Below, piece after piece: positions 8,406 through 17,192 of a stretch of 64,000 nt of DNA. The stretch is from Persephonella sp. (GTDB taxonomy: Bacteria > Aquificota > Aquificia > Aquificales > Hydrogenothermaceae), in contig NZ_JALVTW010000017.1 in the NCBI RefSeq assembly GCF_027023985.1, positions 1 through 64,000 of the forward strand, written 5' to 3'. Under the pieces are notes generated by a model that saw only the letters and a list, made by a program, of their open reading frames with translations, made no database searches and was not told the origin of the DNA. A program made the translations under genes and the position numbers. Positions within the stretch are counted from its first letter, which is position 1. Every line of letters starts with the position of its first letter.

Positions 8406-8481
8406 TGGCTGGGGAGGCAGGACTCGAACCTGCGACACCCGGTTCCAAAGACCGGTGTTCTGCCAGCTGAACTACTCCCCA
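8406..8481 (-). tRNA. tRNA-Gln (anticodon TTG)
   Basis: The minus strand folds into a 76-nt cloverleaf. The acceptor stem is TGGGGAG/CTCCCCA with discriminator G and an encoded CCA. The anticodon stem is CCGGT/ACCGG with loop CTTTGGA, giving anticodon TTG. The T-arm has GGTTCGAGTCC. Its 5' end is only 3 nt from the ispE stop codon and its 3' end is 37 bp before the prs start codon, so it is probably cut from an ispE-tRNA-prs transcript. Confidence 0.97.
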
Positions 8482-8484
8482 ACT

Positions 8485-9303
8485 CTATTTAAGATAAGTT
8501 TTTATCAACTTCCAGCCTTTGATCTGGCAGATTTTATTCAATTCTTCAGAAGGCTCCCCTATTGCATAAACACTACTTCCGCTTCCTGAGATAACCGGTT
8601 TATATCCCAGATATCTCAAGGTATTCATTACCTCTTTTACCTGTGGAAAATCCCTTTCCACAATCTTACCCAGCGTATTCTCAATACTGTCAAGGAGCCT
8701 TTCAAAATCTCCAGTCAGGCTATCTATTATATGAATATCTTCCTTTTTTGTCAACATCTCAGGTGTAACTTTTTGATAGATTTCTCCGGTCGATATCTTA
8801 ATTCCCGGATAAATAATAAATATTTGGTCTGAGAAGGTTTTGTCCATAAATTGAAGTTTATCTCCTATGCCCTCACCAATGGCCATTCCACCTTTCAGAA
8901 AAAAGGGCACATCTGCACCTATTGAGGCTGCAAGCTGAAAAAGTTCTTCTTCTGATAAGGGATTTTCATAATACTCATTTATATACTTAAGGACTGTTGC
9001 TGCATTTGAACTTCCACCGCCAAGACCTGCTCCAATAGGAATATTCTTTTCTATAAAAATCTCAAATAGGGGTTTTATCCCTGTCCATTCCTCAAATTTT
9101 TGAATAGTTTTGAAAACAATATTTTCTTCCTGTGGAATATTAGCTGAAGTTTGAACTTTTTGAATATGGGCTGGTTTTATAAAAATCCTATCGTGTAATT
9201 CCAGAGTATGAAATATAGTATATATCTCATGGTATCCGTCAGGCCGTTTATTAGTTACCCAGAGACCTATATTTATTTTTGCCGGTGATTTTAAAATTTC
9301 CAT
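8485..9303 (-). CDS. ispE: 4-diphosphocytidyl-2-C-methyl-D-erythritol kinase
   Basis: The 272-residue GHMP kinase of the MEP isoprenoid pathway has the N-terminal SPAKINIGLWVTNKRPDGYHE motif, the ATP-binding glycine-rich loop PIGAGLGGGSSNAA (about residues 89-102) and the C-terminal GHMP motif SGSGSSVYAIG. It phosphorylates CDP-methylerythritol in the cytoplasm. It heads the ispE/tRNA-Gln/prs/rplY/pth run and is transcribed divergently from carA across about 93 bp. Confidence 0.95.
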   Translation of the reverse strand: MEILKSPAKINIGLWVTNKRPDGYHEIYTIFHTLELHDRIFIKPAHIQKVQTSANIPQEENIVFKTIQKFEEWTGIKPLFEIFIEKNIPIGAGLGGGSSNAATVLKYINEYYENPLSEEELFQLAASIGADVPFFLKGGMAIGEGIGDKLQFMDKTFSDQIFIIYPGIKISTGEIYQKVTPEMLTKKEDIHIIDSLTGDFERLLDSIENTLGKIVERDFPQVKEVMNTLRYLGYKPVISGSGSSVYAIGEPSEELNKICQIKGWKLIKTYLK

Positions 9304-9313
9304 AATTTTTTCC

Positions 9314-9369
9314 TTGCTAAACTTTATTTATTAAATAATATAATCCAAATCTTAGCTTTCTGGTAAAAT
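9314..9369 (+). promoter_or_regulatory. Candidate carA promoter elements
   Basis: Two overlapping options are visible. TTGCTA (9314-9319) and a perfect TATAAT (9339-9344) are 19 bp apart. An extended -10 TGGTAAAAT spans 9361-9369, 27 bp before the carA ATG. Which one is used cannot be decided from sequence. The ispE promoter must lie in the same interval on the other strand. Confidence 0.35.
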
Positions 9370-9396
9370 ATTTAAAATCTTTTTCAAGGGGTAAAA

Positions 9397-10527
9397 ATGG
9401 AAAAAGCCATCCTTGCCTTAGAAGATGGTCACTTCTTTTATGGAATTGCTTTTTCAGGTTTAGACCAGAAGGAAACAGGCGGAGAAGTTATATTTAATAC
9501 ATCAATTACAGGATATCAAGAAATCCTCACAGACCCATCTTATAAGGGTCAGATTGTCGTTATGACCCCTTCTGAGATAGGTAATTACGGAACTAACCCT
9601 GAAGATATAGAATCAGAAAAGGTTCATGTCAATGGTTTTGTTATAAAAGATTTATCCCAGATATACTCAAACTGGCGTGCAAATAAGTCTCTAAAAGAGT
9701 ATCTTGATGAAAATGGCGTTATAGGCATTTACGGAATTGATACAAGGGCACTGGTCCGAATTATAAGAAAATATGGTGTAATGAAAGGATATATTGGCAT
9801 CGGGGATATATCTCCTGTTGAAGCAGTAAAAAAAGCCCGTTCTATTCCGGATATTTCTGAGTTAGACCTTGTTTCAAAGGTAAGCCATAAAGAAGTTTAT
9901 AAATGGACTGAGGGCAGCTGGATCTGGCCGGAAGGATATACAAAGAAAACAGAATTTAAATACAGGGTTGCCGTTATAGATTACGGGATAAAAAGAAATA
10001 TCCTCAGGCTTATGGTTGATAGAGGTCTTGAATTAACTGTTTTCCCTCACACAGTTGAAGCAGAAGAGATAATAAAATTCTCGCCGGATGGAATATTCCT
10101 GTCTAACGGTCCCGGAGACCCTGCAATACTTCATTATCAGATTGAACAGATTAAAAAGCTAATCAAGACAGATATCCCTATGTTTGGTATATGTCTCGGG
10201 CATCAGCTACTTTCCTGGGCTATAGGTGGAAGAACATACAAACTGGAATTTGGACATCATGGGGGAAACCATCCTGTAAAAAATCTGAAAACAGGAAAAG
10301 TGGAAATCACAGCCCAGAACCATAACTATGCAACAGACCCTTCTTCCTTACCTGAAAATGTTGAAATCACTCATATTAATCTAAATGATGATACTATAGA
10401 GGGAATAAGACTTACTGATAGACCTGTATTTTCTATACAGCACCATCCAGAAGCCTCACCAGGCCCCCATGACTCACATTACATATTTGATGAATTTGTA
10501 AAGCTTATAGAGGAAACAAAAAGATAA
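9397..10527 (+). CDS. carA: Carbamoyl-phosphate synthase small subunit
   Basis: The 376-residue glutamine amidotransferase subunit has the N-terminal CarA domain (ALEDGHFFYGIAFSG, GGEVIFNTSITGYQEILTDPS) and a class I amidotransferase domain from about residue 188. The latter shows FLSNGPGDPA, the nucleophile Cys in FGICLGHQLL and HHPEASPGPHDS. It supplies ammonia to CarB for carbamoyl phosphate; no carB is in this window. An AAGGGG ribosome site precedes the ATG. The next gene starts at the base after its stop codon, so they form an operon. Confidence 0.96.
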   Translation: MEKAILALEDGHFFYGIAFSGLDQKETGGEVIFNTSITGYQEILTDPSYKGQIVVMTPSEIGNYGTNPEDIESEKVHVNGFVIKDLSQIYSNWRANKSLKEYLDENGVIGIYGIDTRALVRIIRKYGVMKGYIGIGDISPVEAVKKARSIPDISELDLVSKVSHKEVYKWTEGSWIWPEGYTKKTEFKYRVAVIDYGIKRNILRLMVDRGLELTVFPHTVEAEEIIKFSPDGIFLSNGPGDPAILHYQIEQIKKLIKTDIPMFGICLGHQLLSWAIGGRTYKLEFGHHGGNHPVKNLKTGKVEITAQNHNYATDPSSLPENVEITHINLNDDTIEGIRLTDRPVFSIQHHPEASPGPHDSHYIFDEFVKLIEETKR

Positions 10528-11736
10528 ATGACACACACAAATAACCAGTTAGCCAAAGAAAAGTGGGCTTTAGGCTCTCTCATATTAAACACAAGCTTAA
10601 CAGTCCTAAAATTTGTTTTTGCTGTTTTTACAGGCTCCTTGGCTCTTATGGCTGAGGCTATACACTCTTTTTCTGACCTTGTGGCCTCTTTGATTTCTTT
10701 AATCAGTGTAAAAATTGCAGCCAAAAAATCATCAGAATTCCCTTACGGGCTTTATAAAATTGAAAATATTGCCTCTATTGTAATTTCATTTTTTTTATTT
10801 TTTGCTGCCTATGAAATTATAAAAGAGGCCTTTTTCTCCCATGAGGAAAGGATAGTCCAGCATACCCAGTGGGCAATACTTGTTATGGTAATTGCAATGA
10901 TTACCACTTTAATCTATTCCAGACTTGAAATGAAAGCTGCAAAAGAGCTGAACTCCCCTGTTTTAAAAGCAGATGCAGAGCATATATGGGCTGATTTTTT
11001 ATCTTCGGTTGTTGTTGTTATAGGCCTGATTGGAACATACCTTGGATATAATCTGGATAAATATGCAGCTGCAATTGTTGCTTTATTTATCTTTCATAGT
11101 GGTTGGGACATTTTCAAATCGGGTCTTAAAGTGCTATTAGATGTTTCTCTGGATAAAGAAGAGCTGGAAAAAATCAAAAAAATCATTTATGAAAATCCTG
11201 CCGTAGTTGATATAAAACATATCAGAGGCAGAGTTGCCGGCAGTTTTAAGTTTCTGGATATAGAACTACTGCTTCATAATTATTCCCTGAGGGAAACACA
11301 CAGAATAGTTGATGAAATTGAAAAGAAATTAAAAACAGAAATACCCAATATAGATTCTGTATTTATACATTATGAACCTGTAAGGCAAAAGGGGTTCAGG
11401 GTTGCATTTTTACTTGATGAAAACCAGCAGATAACAGATTTTAAAAATGCTAAAAAAATCGTAATTGCAGATATTACAGAAGATGGGAAAGTTCAAACCA
11501 ATTCATCTTTAAATGTTGAACCGAATGAAGAAGAAATAGGGGAAATCTTATCAAAAATAAATATAGATATTGTTGTTGCTTCATATCACCCTGAAGAGTT
11601 TAGCGTCAGATGGAATCTTACAAAAGCAGGTGTTATGGTATGGGAAACTAATAAGAAAAATTTTGACGAAGCCCTTAATGAGATAATAAATTCATATATG
11701 GAATTCAATAGAAAAAAGGAGAAGGAAAATGATTAA
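10528..11736 (+). CDS. Cation diffusion facilitator fused to a NifX-like domain
   Basis: The N-terminal about 200 residues are a CDF metal exporter with six membrane segments and both metal-binding HxxxD motifs (HSFSD in AEAIHSFSD; HIWAD in DAEHIWAD). A cytoplasmic CDF dimer domain follows (about 210-285; VVDIKHIRGRVAGSFKFLDIE). The last about 115 residues (RVAFLLDENQQITDFKNA, DIVVASYHPEE, AGVMVWE) resemble the NifX/NifY dinitrogenase FeMo-cofactor-binding fold. The transported metal is not evident. The ATG directly follows the carA stop, and the 3' end overlaps the UspA gene by 8 bp. Confidence 0.8.
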   Translation: MTHTNNQLAKEKWALGSLILNTSLTVLKFVFAVFTGSLALMAEAIHSFSDLVASLISLISVKIAAKKSSEFPYGLYKIENIASIVISFFLFFAAYEIIKEAFFSHEERIVQHTQWAILVMVIAMITTLIYSRLEMKAAKELNSPVLKADAEHIWADFLSSVVVVIGLIGTYLGYNLDKYAAAIVALFIFHSGWDIFKSGLKVLLDVSLDKEELEKIKKIIYENPAVVDIKHIRGRVAGSFKFLDIELLLHNYSLRETHRIVDEIEKKLKTEIPNIDSVFIHYEPVRQKGFRVAFLLDENQQITDFKNAKKIVIADITEDGKVQTNSSLNVEPNEEEIGEILSKINIDIVVASYHPEEFSVRWNLTKAGVMVWETNKKNFDEALNEIINSYMEFNRKKEKEND

Positions 11737-12571
11737 CAGGATACTGGTTGGAATTGATGGTTCAAAAAGTTCATGGGTTGCTGCAGATTACGGAATTTAT
11801 TTTTCAGTTAAACTAAAAAGGCCTGTTGTTGGTATTCATATAGTTGATATAAGACTTCTTGAAACACCATTTATAGAGGATTTAGCCGGTGCGTTAGGTT
11901 TTAGCGTTTATGCAGATTTAACTCCTAAACTAAAGGAAATACTTGATGAAAGGGGAAAGGTCTTACTTGATGAATTTGCCCAAAAGTGCAGAGAGAAAGG
12001 TGGAGATTGCTCCATAGCTCAGGCCTTTGGTATAGTAGCAAATGAACTTGTTGATATGGCAGATCCGGAAGACTTGTTAATCGTAGGTAAAACAGGAATA
12101 CACAACAAATTTGCACCGTTATTTTTAGGTTCAACATCTGAAGCTGTAGCAAGAAAAGCAAAATGTCCGGTTATGATAACCACCGATAAATTTATGGAAA
12201 TTAAAAATGTTATTCTGGCATTTGATGGCAGGGAAAAATCTATCCATGCAGCCCAGTATCTAAATGAGTTTGCGAAAGAAATTGGAGTAGAAAATATCAC
12301 TGTAATCTCAGTTTTAGAAGAACCATCTCCACAGAAAGAAGAACATTTAAAGGAATTACTTAAAAACTATCTAAATCTGAACTACACCCATACATTCAAA
12401 TATGGATATCCAGATGAAAAATTGGAAGAATACATCGTTGAGAATAAAGATAAATACCAGCTTGTTGTAATGGGTGCCTATGGAGAAAGTAGAATAAAAG
12501 AGCTTATTCTTGGAAGCACAACATCCTATATAATGCATAAATCTCCTATACCTGTTCTTTTAATCAAATAA
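11729..12571 (+). CDS. Tandem-domain universal stress protein
   Basis: The 280-residue protein has two UspA domains: residues 1-148 (MINRILVGIDGSKSSW to KAKCPVMIT) and 153-280 (NVILAFDGREKS to SPIPVLLIK). Both contain the ATP-binding-type Gly/Ser loop; the second reads MGAYGESRIKELILGSTTS. UspA proteins are cytoplasmic stress-linked nucleotide binders without a fixed reaction. The start overlaps the upstream CDF gene by 8 bp, suggesting coupled translation. Confidence 0.9.
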   Translation: MINRILVGIDGSKSSWVAADYGIYFSVKLKRPVVGIHIVDIRLLETPFIEDLAGALGFSVYADLTPKLKEILDERGKVLLDEFAQKCREKGGDCSIAQAFGIVANELVDMADPEDLLIVGKTGIHNKFAPLFLGSTSEAVARKAKCPVMITTDKFMEIKNVILAFDGREKSIHAAQYLNEFAKEIGVENITVISVLEEPSPQKEEHLKELLKNYLNLNYTHTFKYGYPDEKLEEYIVENKDKYQLVVMGAYGESRIKELILGSTTSYIMHKSPIPVLLIK

Positions 12572-12584
12572 AAAGGAGCAGAAA

Positions 12585-13460
12585 TTGGAGAAAGATTTCG
12601 GCGGTTTTAAAAATATCCTTATTATCGGTTTAGGTCTTATCGGAGGGTCAATTGCCTTATCTCTCAAAAAAGAAGGCTATCAAGGGAAAATATACGGGTT
12701 TGATTTAAGCAAAGACAGGGTTAAAAAAGCTATTGAACTTGGGGCAATTGATGAAGGCTGGACAAAATTAGAAGATATTCCCTGGGATAAGATAGACCTT
12801 GTGATTCTTTCAACTCCTGTTCGCACATTTAAAGAAATAGCAAAGAAAATAAAACCGTTTTTAAAAAAAGATACTGTTGTTACAGATGTTGGTAGTGTTA
12901 AAGGAGACCTTGTAAAACAGCTTGAGAAAATACTATCCCCTGTGAAATTTATAGGGGCACATCCTATAGCCGGAACAGAAAAAGAAGGTGTTGAAAATGC
13001 AGTAATAGGTTTATTCAAAAACAAAAAACTCATACTAACCATAAATGAAGAAGACGAAGCTACAAAAAGACTTGAAAAATTCTGGACAGACTTAGGCTCA
13101 AAAGTTGAAGTTATGGATGCAGACACCCATGATTTTGTATTTGCAGCAGTATCACACCTGTCCCATGCAGTGGCATTTGCACTGGTTGATGCTCTTATAT
13201 CTTTATCAAAAGAGACAGGTATTGACCTATTTTTATATCCGGGGGCTGGTTTTAAGGATTTTACCCGTATTGCAGCAAGCTCTCCTAATGTCTGGAAGGA
13301 TATTTTTATTGAAAATAAAGAAAATGTCCTGCATACTATAGATGAATTTATAAAATCAATAGAGAAATTGAGGGAATTAATAGTACAGGGGGATGAGGAG
13401 CGGTTAATAAAACTGCTCTCAGAGAGCAGAGAAAAAAGATTATCACTTGAAAAAAATTAA
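12585..13460 (+). CDS. tyrA: Prephenate dehydrogenase
   Basis: The 291-residue TyrA-family enzyme has an N-terminal Rossmann motif ILIIGLGLIGGSIALSL, VILSTPVRT, TDVGSVKGD, FIGAHPIAGTEKEG, and the catalytic region THDFVFAAVSHLSHAVAFAL, where HLSH replaces the more usual HLPH. It oxidatively decarboxylates prephenate toward tyrosine, using NAD(P). No ACT or chorismate mutase domain is attached. The start codon is TTG with an AGGAG site 9 bp upstream. It is in the carA-CDF-uspA-tyrA operon, 13 bp after the UspA gene. Confidence 0.93.
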   Translation: MEKDFGGFKNILIIGLGLIGGSIALSLKKEGYQGKIYGFDLSKDRVKKAIELGAIDEGWTKLEDIPWDKIDLVILSTPVRTFKEIAKKIKPFLKKDTVVTDVGSVKGDLVKQLEKILSPVKFIGAHPIAGTEKEGVENAVIGLFKNKKLILTINEEDEATKRLEKFWTDLGSKVEVMDADTHDFVFAAVSHLSHAVAFALVDALISLSKETGIDLFLYPGAGFKDFTRIAASSPNVWKDIFIENKENVLHTIDEFIKSIEKLRELIVQGDEERLIKLLSESREKRLSLEKN

Positions 13461-13475
13461 TGGGAGGTATGTCCA

Positions 13476-14273
13476 ATGAAAAAACTTTTAAGCGCTCTTC
13501 TTATTGCGGGGGTGGCTGTTTACGGTTGCCAGAGCAAAAAGGAAGAAAGTAAAAGCTCAGAGCAATCAAACTCAGGCTCAGTAATGGAAACTGTTAAAAG
13601 TGGTGTTAGCAGTGTGGCAGAAAAAGCTGGAGAAGCTGCAAATGCTGCAAAAGAGGCTGCCCAAAACACTGTTGATGCTGTAAAATCTGGAGCACAACAG
13701 GCAGCTCAAGCAACAAAAGAAGCAGCTGAAAGTGCTGCAAATACAGCAAAAGAAGTTGCAAGCAACGCAGCTAATAAAGCAGGAGAAGCTGCACAGGCAG
13801 TAGCAGATAAAGCTTCAGAAGCTGCACAAAAAGCTGGTGAAATGGCAAAATCTGCTGCAAATAAAGCAACAGAAACAGCAGCTTCAGCAGCAAATAAAGC
13901 AGGAGAAGCAACTTCAGCTGCAGCAGAGAAAGCCAAAGAAACAGCAAATGAAGTTGCCCAAAAAGCCAATGAAAAAGTAGAAGCTGCGAAGCAGGCAGTA
14001 GCAGCAGCTAAAATAGATGGAAAAAAATTATTCACAGAAAAAGGCTGTGCAGGATGTCACCAGGCATCAGTTGATACTGTAGGACCTGCCTTAAGCAAAA
14101 TAGCAGCAGCTTACAAAGGCAAAGAGGAAGAACTTCTTAAATTCCTCAAAGGTGAAGCAAAACCAATAGTTGATCCTGCTAAATTTGCTGTTATGCAACC
14201 AAATCTCAATACAACAAAAGCTATGTCTGACGAAGAAAGAAAAGCACTGGCAGATTTCATACTCAGTCATTAA
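13476..14273 (+). CDS. Lipoprotein cytochrome c on a long Ala-rich helical stalk
   Basis: Residues 1-18 are a lipoprotein signal (lipobox VYGC, Cys18). Residues about 20-36 are a Ser-rich linker. Residues about 38-178 consist almost only of Ala, Lys, Glu, Asn, Gln and Thr in LEA-like repeats such as AANKAGEAAQ and AAEKAKETANE, predicted to be one long amphipathic helix or coiled coil. The C-terminus (about 181-265) is a monohaem cytochrome c with CAGCH at 191-195 and Met240 or Met250 as possible axial ligand. It should be a membrane-tethered electron carrier in the periplasm. It follows tyrA by 15 bp and ends at a terminator. Partners are unknown. Confidence 0.85.
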   Translation: MKKLLSALLIAGVAVYGCQSKKEESKSSEQSNSGSVMETVKSGVSSVAEKAGEAANAAKEAAQNTVDAVKSGAQQAAQATKEAAESAANTAKEVASNAANKAGEAAQAVADKASEAAQKAGEMAKSAANKATETAASAANKAGEATSAAAEKAKETANEVAQKANEKVEAAKQAVAAAKIDGKKLFTEKGCAGCHQASVDTVGPALSKIAAAYKGKEEELLKFLKGEAKPIVDPAKFAVMQPNLNTTKAMSDEERKALADFILSH

Positions 14274-14286
14274 ATTCCTATAAATA

Positions 14287-14308
14287 CCCTGCAAATGCAG
14301 GGCATTTC
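14287..14308 (+). terminator. Rho-independent terminator after the stalked cytochrome gene
   Basis: CCCTGC-AAAT-GCAGGG forms a perfect 6-bp stem followed by the short run CATTTCTC. It begins 13 bp after the stop codon and probably ends the carA-CDF-uspA-tyrA-cytochrome transcript. The T-tract is weak. Confidence 0.6.
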
Positions 14309-14312
14309 TCCC

Positions 14313-14341
14313 TTGACAACATTATTCATTCCATTTACTTT
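14313..14341 (+). promoter_or_regulatory. Promoter for trkA-trkH
   Basis: A perfect -35 TTGACA (14313-14318) is followed after 17 bp by TACTTT (14336-14341), a weak -10. It lies just past the preceding terminator and about 38 bp before the trkA ATG. Confidence 0.5.
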
Positions 14342-14378
14342 AAAAAACTGTTAAATCAAAACTTATGGATATTCATAT

Positions 14379-15677
14379 ATGAAGATATGTATTATAGGAG
14401 CTGGAGTAGTAGGTAGCTACATAGCCAGGAAACTATCCCAGGAAGGCTATGATATTGCAATAATAGACAAAGATAAAGAAAAAATAGAAGATATACAACG
14501 AACACTGGATGTGGCTTCTTATAATTGTGATGCCTTTAGTGAAGGTTGTATAGAACATCTTCAGGATTATGACTTGTTTGTGGTTGTTACTAACAATGAT
14601 GCTATTAATCTCTCTATTGCCCTAATGTTAAAAGCTGTTTTCAAAAAAGATAAAATCTTAGTCCGTATAGATGAGGAAATCCTCTCTAAATCAGAGATAG
14701 AAAATTTCCTTGGAATAGAAATTGTCAATGCATTTAATGAAATCATAAAAAATATAGAGACTGTAATTAGATATCCATTTATGGAATTTTTTAATGAATT
14801 TGAACAGGGTAGATTTTTAATCTTCAGTTATAAAGTTTCTAATGAAGATGGATTTGTCAACAGAAGTATTTCAGAATTCAATGCTATCCGTGAGGAAATT
14901 CCATTTACAATTGCCCTTATAGAAAGGGATGGTAAGGTTTATATACCTTCAGGCAAAAAAGTTTTACTTAAAGATGATATCATCTATGTTCTTCTTGAAA
15001 AAAAATATTTAGATGATTTCATAGAAAAATTCAAAATCCAAAATAAACCTGTAAAAACCATACATTTTTTAGGACTATCCAGAAGAGGATTTGGAATTAT
15101 AAAAAGACTGTCTCAACAGGGAAATTTTCAGATAAAGGTTTATGAACCTGATATAAAACTGTGTGAGAAAGCTGCAGAAGAATTTCCGGATGTCACAGTG
15201 ATACACACAAAACTCGTAGATGAAGAGACCTTAAAATCCGAAGGTATAGGGGAAGCTGACCTTGTTATAAGTGCAAGTTACCGTGAAGAAAATATTCTTG
15301 CATGTATGCTTGCCAAAAGATTAGGTGCAAAAAAAGTTCTTGCCCTTCTTGAACATCCTGAATATGAGGACATGGCAAGAATTCTTGGAATAGATATACC
15401 GTTGATAGCCAGAAAAATATTAGCCAGAAGGGTTTACAGAAGAATAAGACATAAAGGTCTGGTGGATACATTTGAACTTATTAAAAATATAGATGTTTCA
15501 GAAATTCCTGTTGACAAGAAAAAAGCCGGTAAAAAAGTTGAAGAAATTTCTTCCGGTAATTTTGTAATACTCGGGATTAAAAGATATGACCAGATGTATA
15601 TAGCTAAGGGAAATACTGTATTGGAAGAAGGAGATATCCTTATAGTCTTAGAAAAGGAAGAAGATGAAGAACTTTAG
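14379..15677 (+). CDS. trkA: Trk potassium uptake regulatory protein TrkA
   Basis: The 432-residue cytoplasmic protein has two RCK modules. The first starts MKICIIGAGVVGSYIARKL, an intact GxGxxG NAD site with Asp at the end of strand 2. The second (from about residue 225) reads HFLGLSRRGFGIIKRL, so its GxGxxG is degenerate. TrkA_C domains follow each (about 135-220 and 355-430). It gates the TrkH K+ channel in response to nucleotides. The last 14 bp overlap the trkH start, so the two are an operon. Confidence 0.94.
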   Translation: MKICIIGAGVVGSYIARKLSQEGYDIAIIDKDKEKIEDIQRTLDVASYNCDAFSEGCIEHLQDYDLFVVVTNNDAINLSIALMLKAVFKKDKILVRIDEEILSKSEIENFLGIEIVNAFNEIIKNIETVIRYPFMEFFNEFEQGRFLIFSYKVSNEDGFVNRSISEFNAIREEIPFTIALIERDGKVYIPSGKKVLLKDDIIYVLLEKKYLDDFIEKFKIQNKPVKTIHFLGLSRRGFGIIKRLSQQGNFQIKVYEPDIKLCEKAAEEFPDVTVIHTKLVDEETLKSEGIGEADLVISASYREENILACMLAKRLGAKKVLALLEHPEYEDMARILGIDIPLIARKILARRVYRRIRHKGLVDTFELIKNIDVSEIPVDKKKAGKKVEEISSGNFVILGIKRYDQMYIAKGNTVLEEGDILIVLEKEEDEEL

Positions 15678-17112
15678 GTTCAAACCTGTATATAAATATC
15701 TAACCTTTATGCTGTTTATGCTTTCCCTTCTTACATTTATACCTCCAATGGTATATTCACTGTATGTAGAAGATAAAGAAATACTTTCATTTATTGTCCC
15801 TATTTTTATATCTTTGTTTTTGTTTTCCCTGTCTGCTCCTATCAAAACCCAAAAATTAACAGAAAAGGAAGCCCTTTTTATTGCCGTTTCTGTTTGGTTT
15901 TTATTCCCTGCTTTAACATCAATAAGTTATGTTATCAGTGGATATATTCCTGACCCTATAAATGCATATTTTGAATCAGTTTCAGGGTTTACCACAACAG
16001 GTGCTTCTATACTAACGAATATAGAGATTTTACCCAAAAGCATTTTATTTATGAGAAATCTTACAAACTGGGTTGGTGGACTGGGATTTGCTGTTTTTGC
16101 TGTTTCTTTTCTTTCAACAAAACTTCCTATTGGCAAAGCAATAGTAAAATTTGAATCCTCAAAGATAGTAGAAGAAAAAATTGAACCCCGGGTCAAAGAG
16201 GTTACAAAAATTGTTTTTAGTGTTTATATCCTGCTAACAGCCACCCAAATAATCTTAATGAAAATAGCCGGTGTAAAGTGGTATGATGCTTTTACTTTTA
16301 CATTTGCTACAGTTGCTACAGGTGGGTTTGCTCCTTACAATCAAAGTGCAGGGGTATTTAATAGTTTCCCTGTGGAAGTAATTATCACAGTATTTATGAT
16401 TTTAGGTGCAATAAACCTTCAGCTATATTACCTGATACTTAAGAAAAAATCCTTAAAAGTGTTTTTCAAAGACCAGGAAGTTATCGTTTATCTGTCTATA
16501 ATTGGACTATCCGTTTTATTTGCAACATTAATCCTATATATAAAGGGTTATTACCATAATGTATATGACAGCTTTAGATTTTCTCTTTTTCAAATAGTAT
16601 CTGCAGCCACAACAACAGGATTTTCCACCACCGATTATTCAAACTGGCATTATTCTGTGCTTGCTCTTATGATGATTATTGCTCTTATTGGGGCTGTTGG
16701 AGGGTCTACAGGAGGGGGTATAAAGGTTTATAGATTAATAGTTATAGGGAAAACCATTTATGGAGAGATTAAAAGAATAGCCCATCCAAAAGTTGTTTAT
16801 AAACTAATCATAAAAGGTAAACCTGTTAATAGTTCTACCCTAAATATGTTCTGGGCTTTTTTATCCCTTTATCTGTTTACCGTTCTGATTGGTGGATTTA
16901 TTCTTACTTTAGGTGACCATGACCTAATTACATCTTTCTCTGCTTCTATTGCCTGTATAACAAGTTTAGGCCCCGGCCTTGCAGATGTGGGACCGGCTTC
17001 TAACTTTGCAGGTTTTAATGATTTTGAGAAACTAATTCTTTCTTTTGAAATGATTTTCGGAAGACTTGAAATTATTCCAGTTATAAGCCTTCTATTTTTC
17101 AAAGAACTTTAA
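15664..17112 (+). CDS. trkH: Trk potassium uptake protein TrkH
   Basis: The 482-residue membrane protein has many hydrophobic helices and the four selectivity-filter repeats of the TrkH/KtrB family: SGFTTTGAS, ATVATGGFAP, SAATTTGFSTT and ACITSLGPGL. K+ enters through this subunit in the inner membrane under control of TrkA, encoded by the overlapping upstream gene. The invariant Gly of each filter is retained. The second repeat also ends in GGF, as is usual. Confidence 0.94.
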   Translation: MKNFRFKPVYKYLTFMLFMLSLLTFIPPMVYSLYVEDKEILSFIVPIFISLFLFSLSAPIKTQKLTEKEALFIAVSVWFLFPALTSISYVISGYIPDPINAYFESVSGFTTTGASILTNIEILPKSILFMRNLTNWVGGLGFAVFAVSFLSTKLPIGKAIVKFESSKIVEEKIEPRVKEVTKIVFSVYILLTATQIILMKIAGVKWYDAFTFTFATVATGGFAPYNQSAGVFNSFPVEVIITVFMILGAINLQLYYLILKKKSLKVFFKDQEVIVYLSIIGLSVLFATLILYIKGYYHNVYDSFRFSLFQIVSAATTTGFSTTDYSNWHYSVLALMMIIALIGAVGGSTGGGIKVYRLIVIGKTIYGEIKRIAHPKVVYKLIIKGKPVNSSTLNMFWAFLSLYLFTVLIGGFILTLGDHDLITSFSASIACITSLGPGLADVGPASNFAGFNDFEKLILSFEMIFGRLEIIPVISLLFFKEL

Positions 17113-17192
17113 ACTTTATAAAACCACTTTAAAATTTTTTTAGCAGACATATATTAATAAATAGAAATAAAAGAGAAAAAGGAGGTAGGAGT

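Noticed and set aside
13600-13980. CRISPR-like or tandem DNA repeat in the Ala-rich region
   Set aside because: Repeats are at amino-acid level with irregular nucleotide spacing inside a long open frame; there are no spacers or cas genes.
13706-14035. Minus-strand open frame in the Ala-rich stalk region
   Set aside because: It is an artefact of the repetitive GCA/GCT/AAA codon composition of the stalked cytochrome gene on the plus strand.
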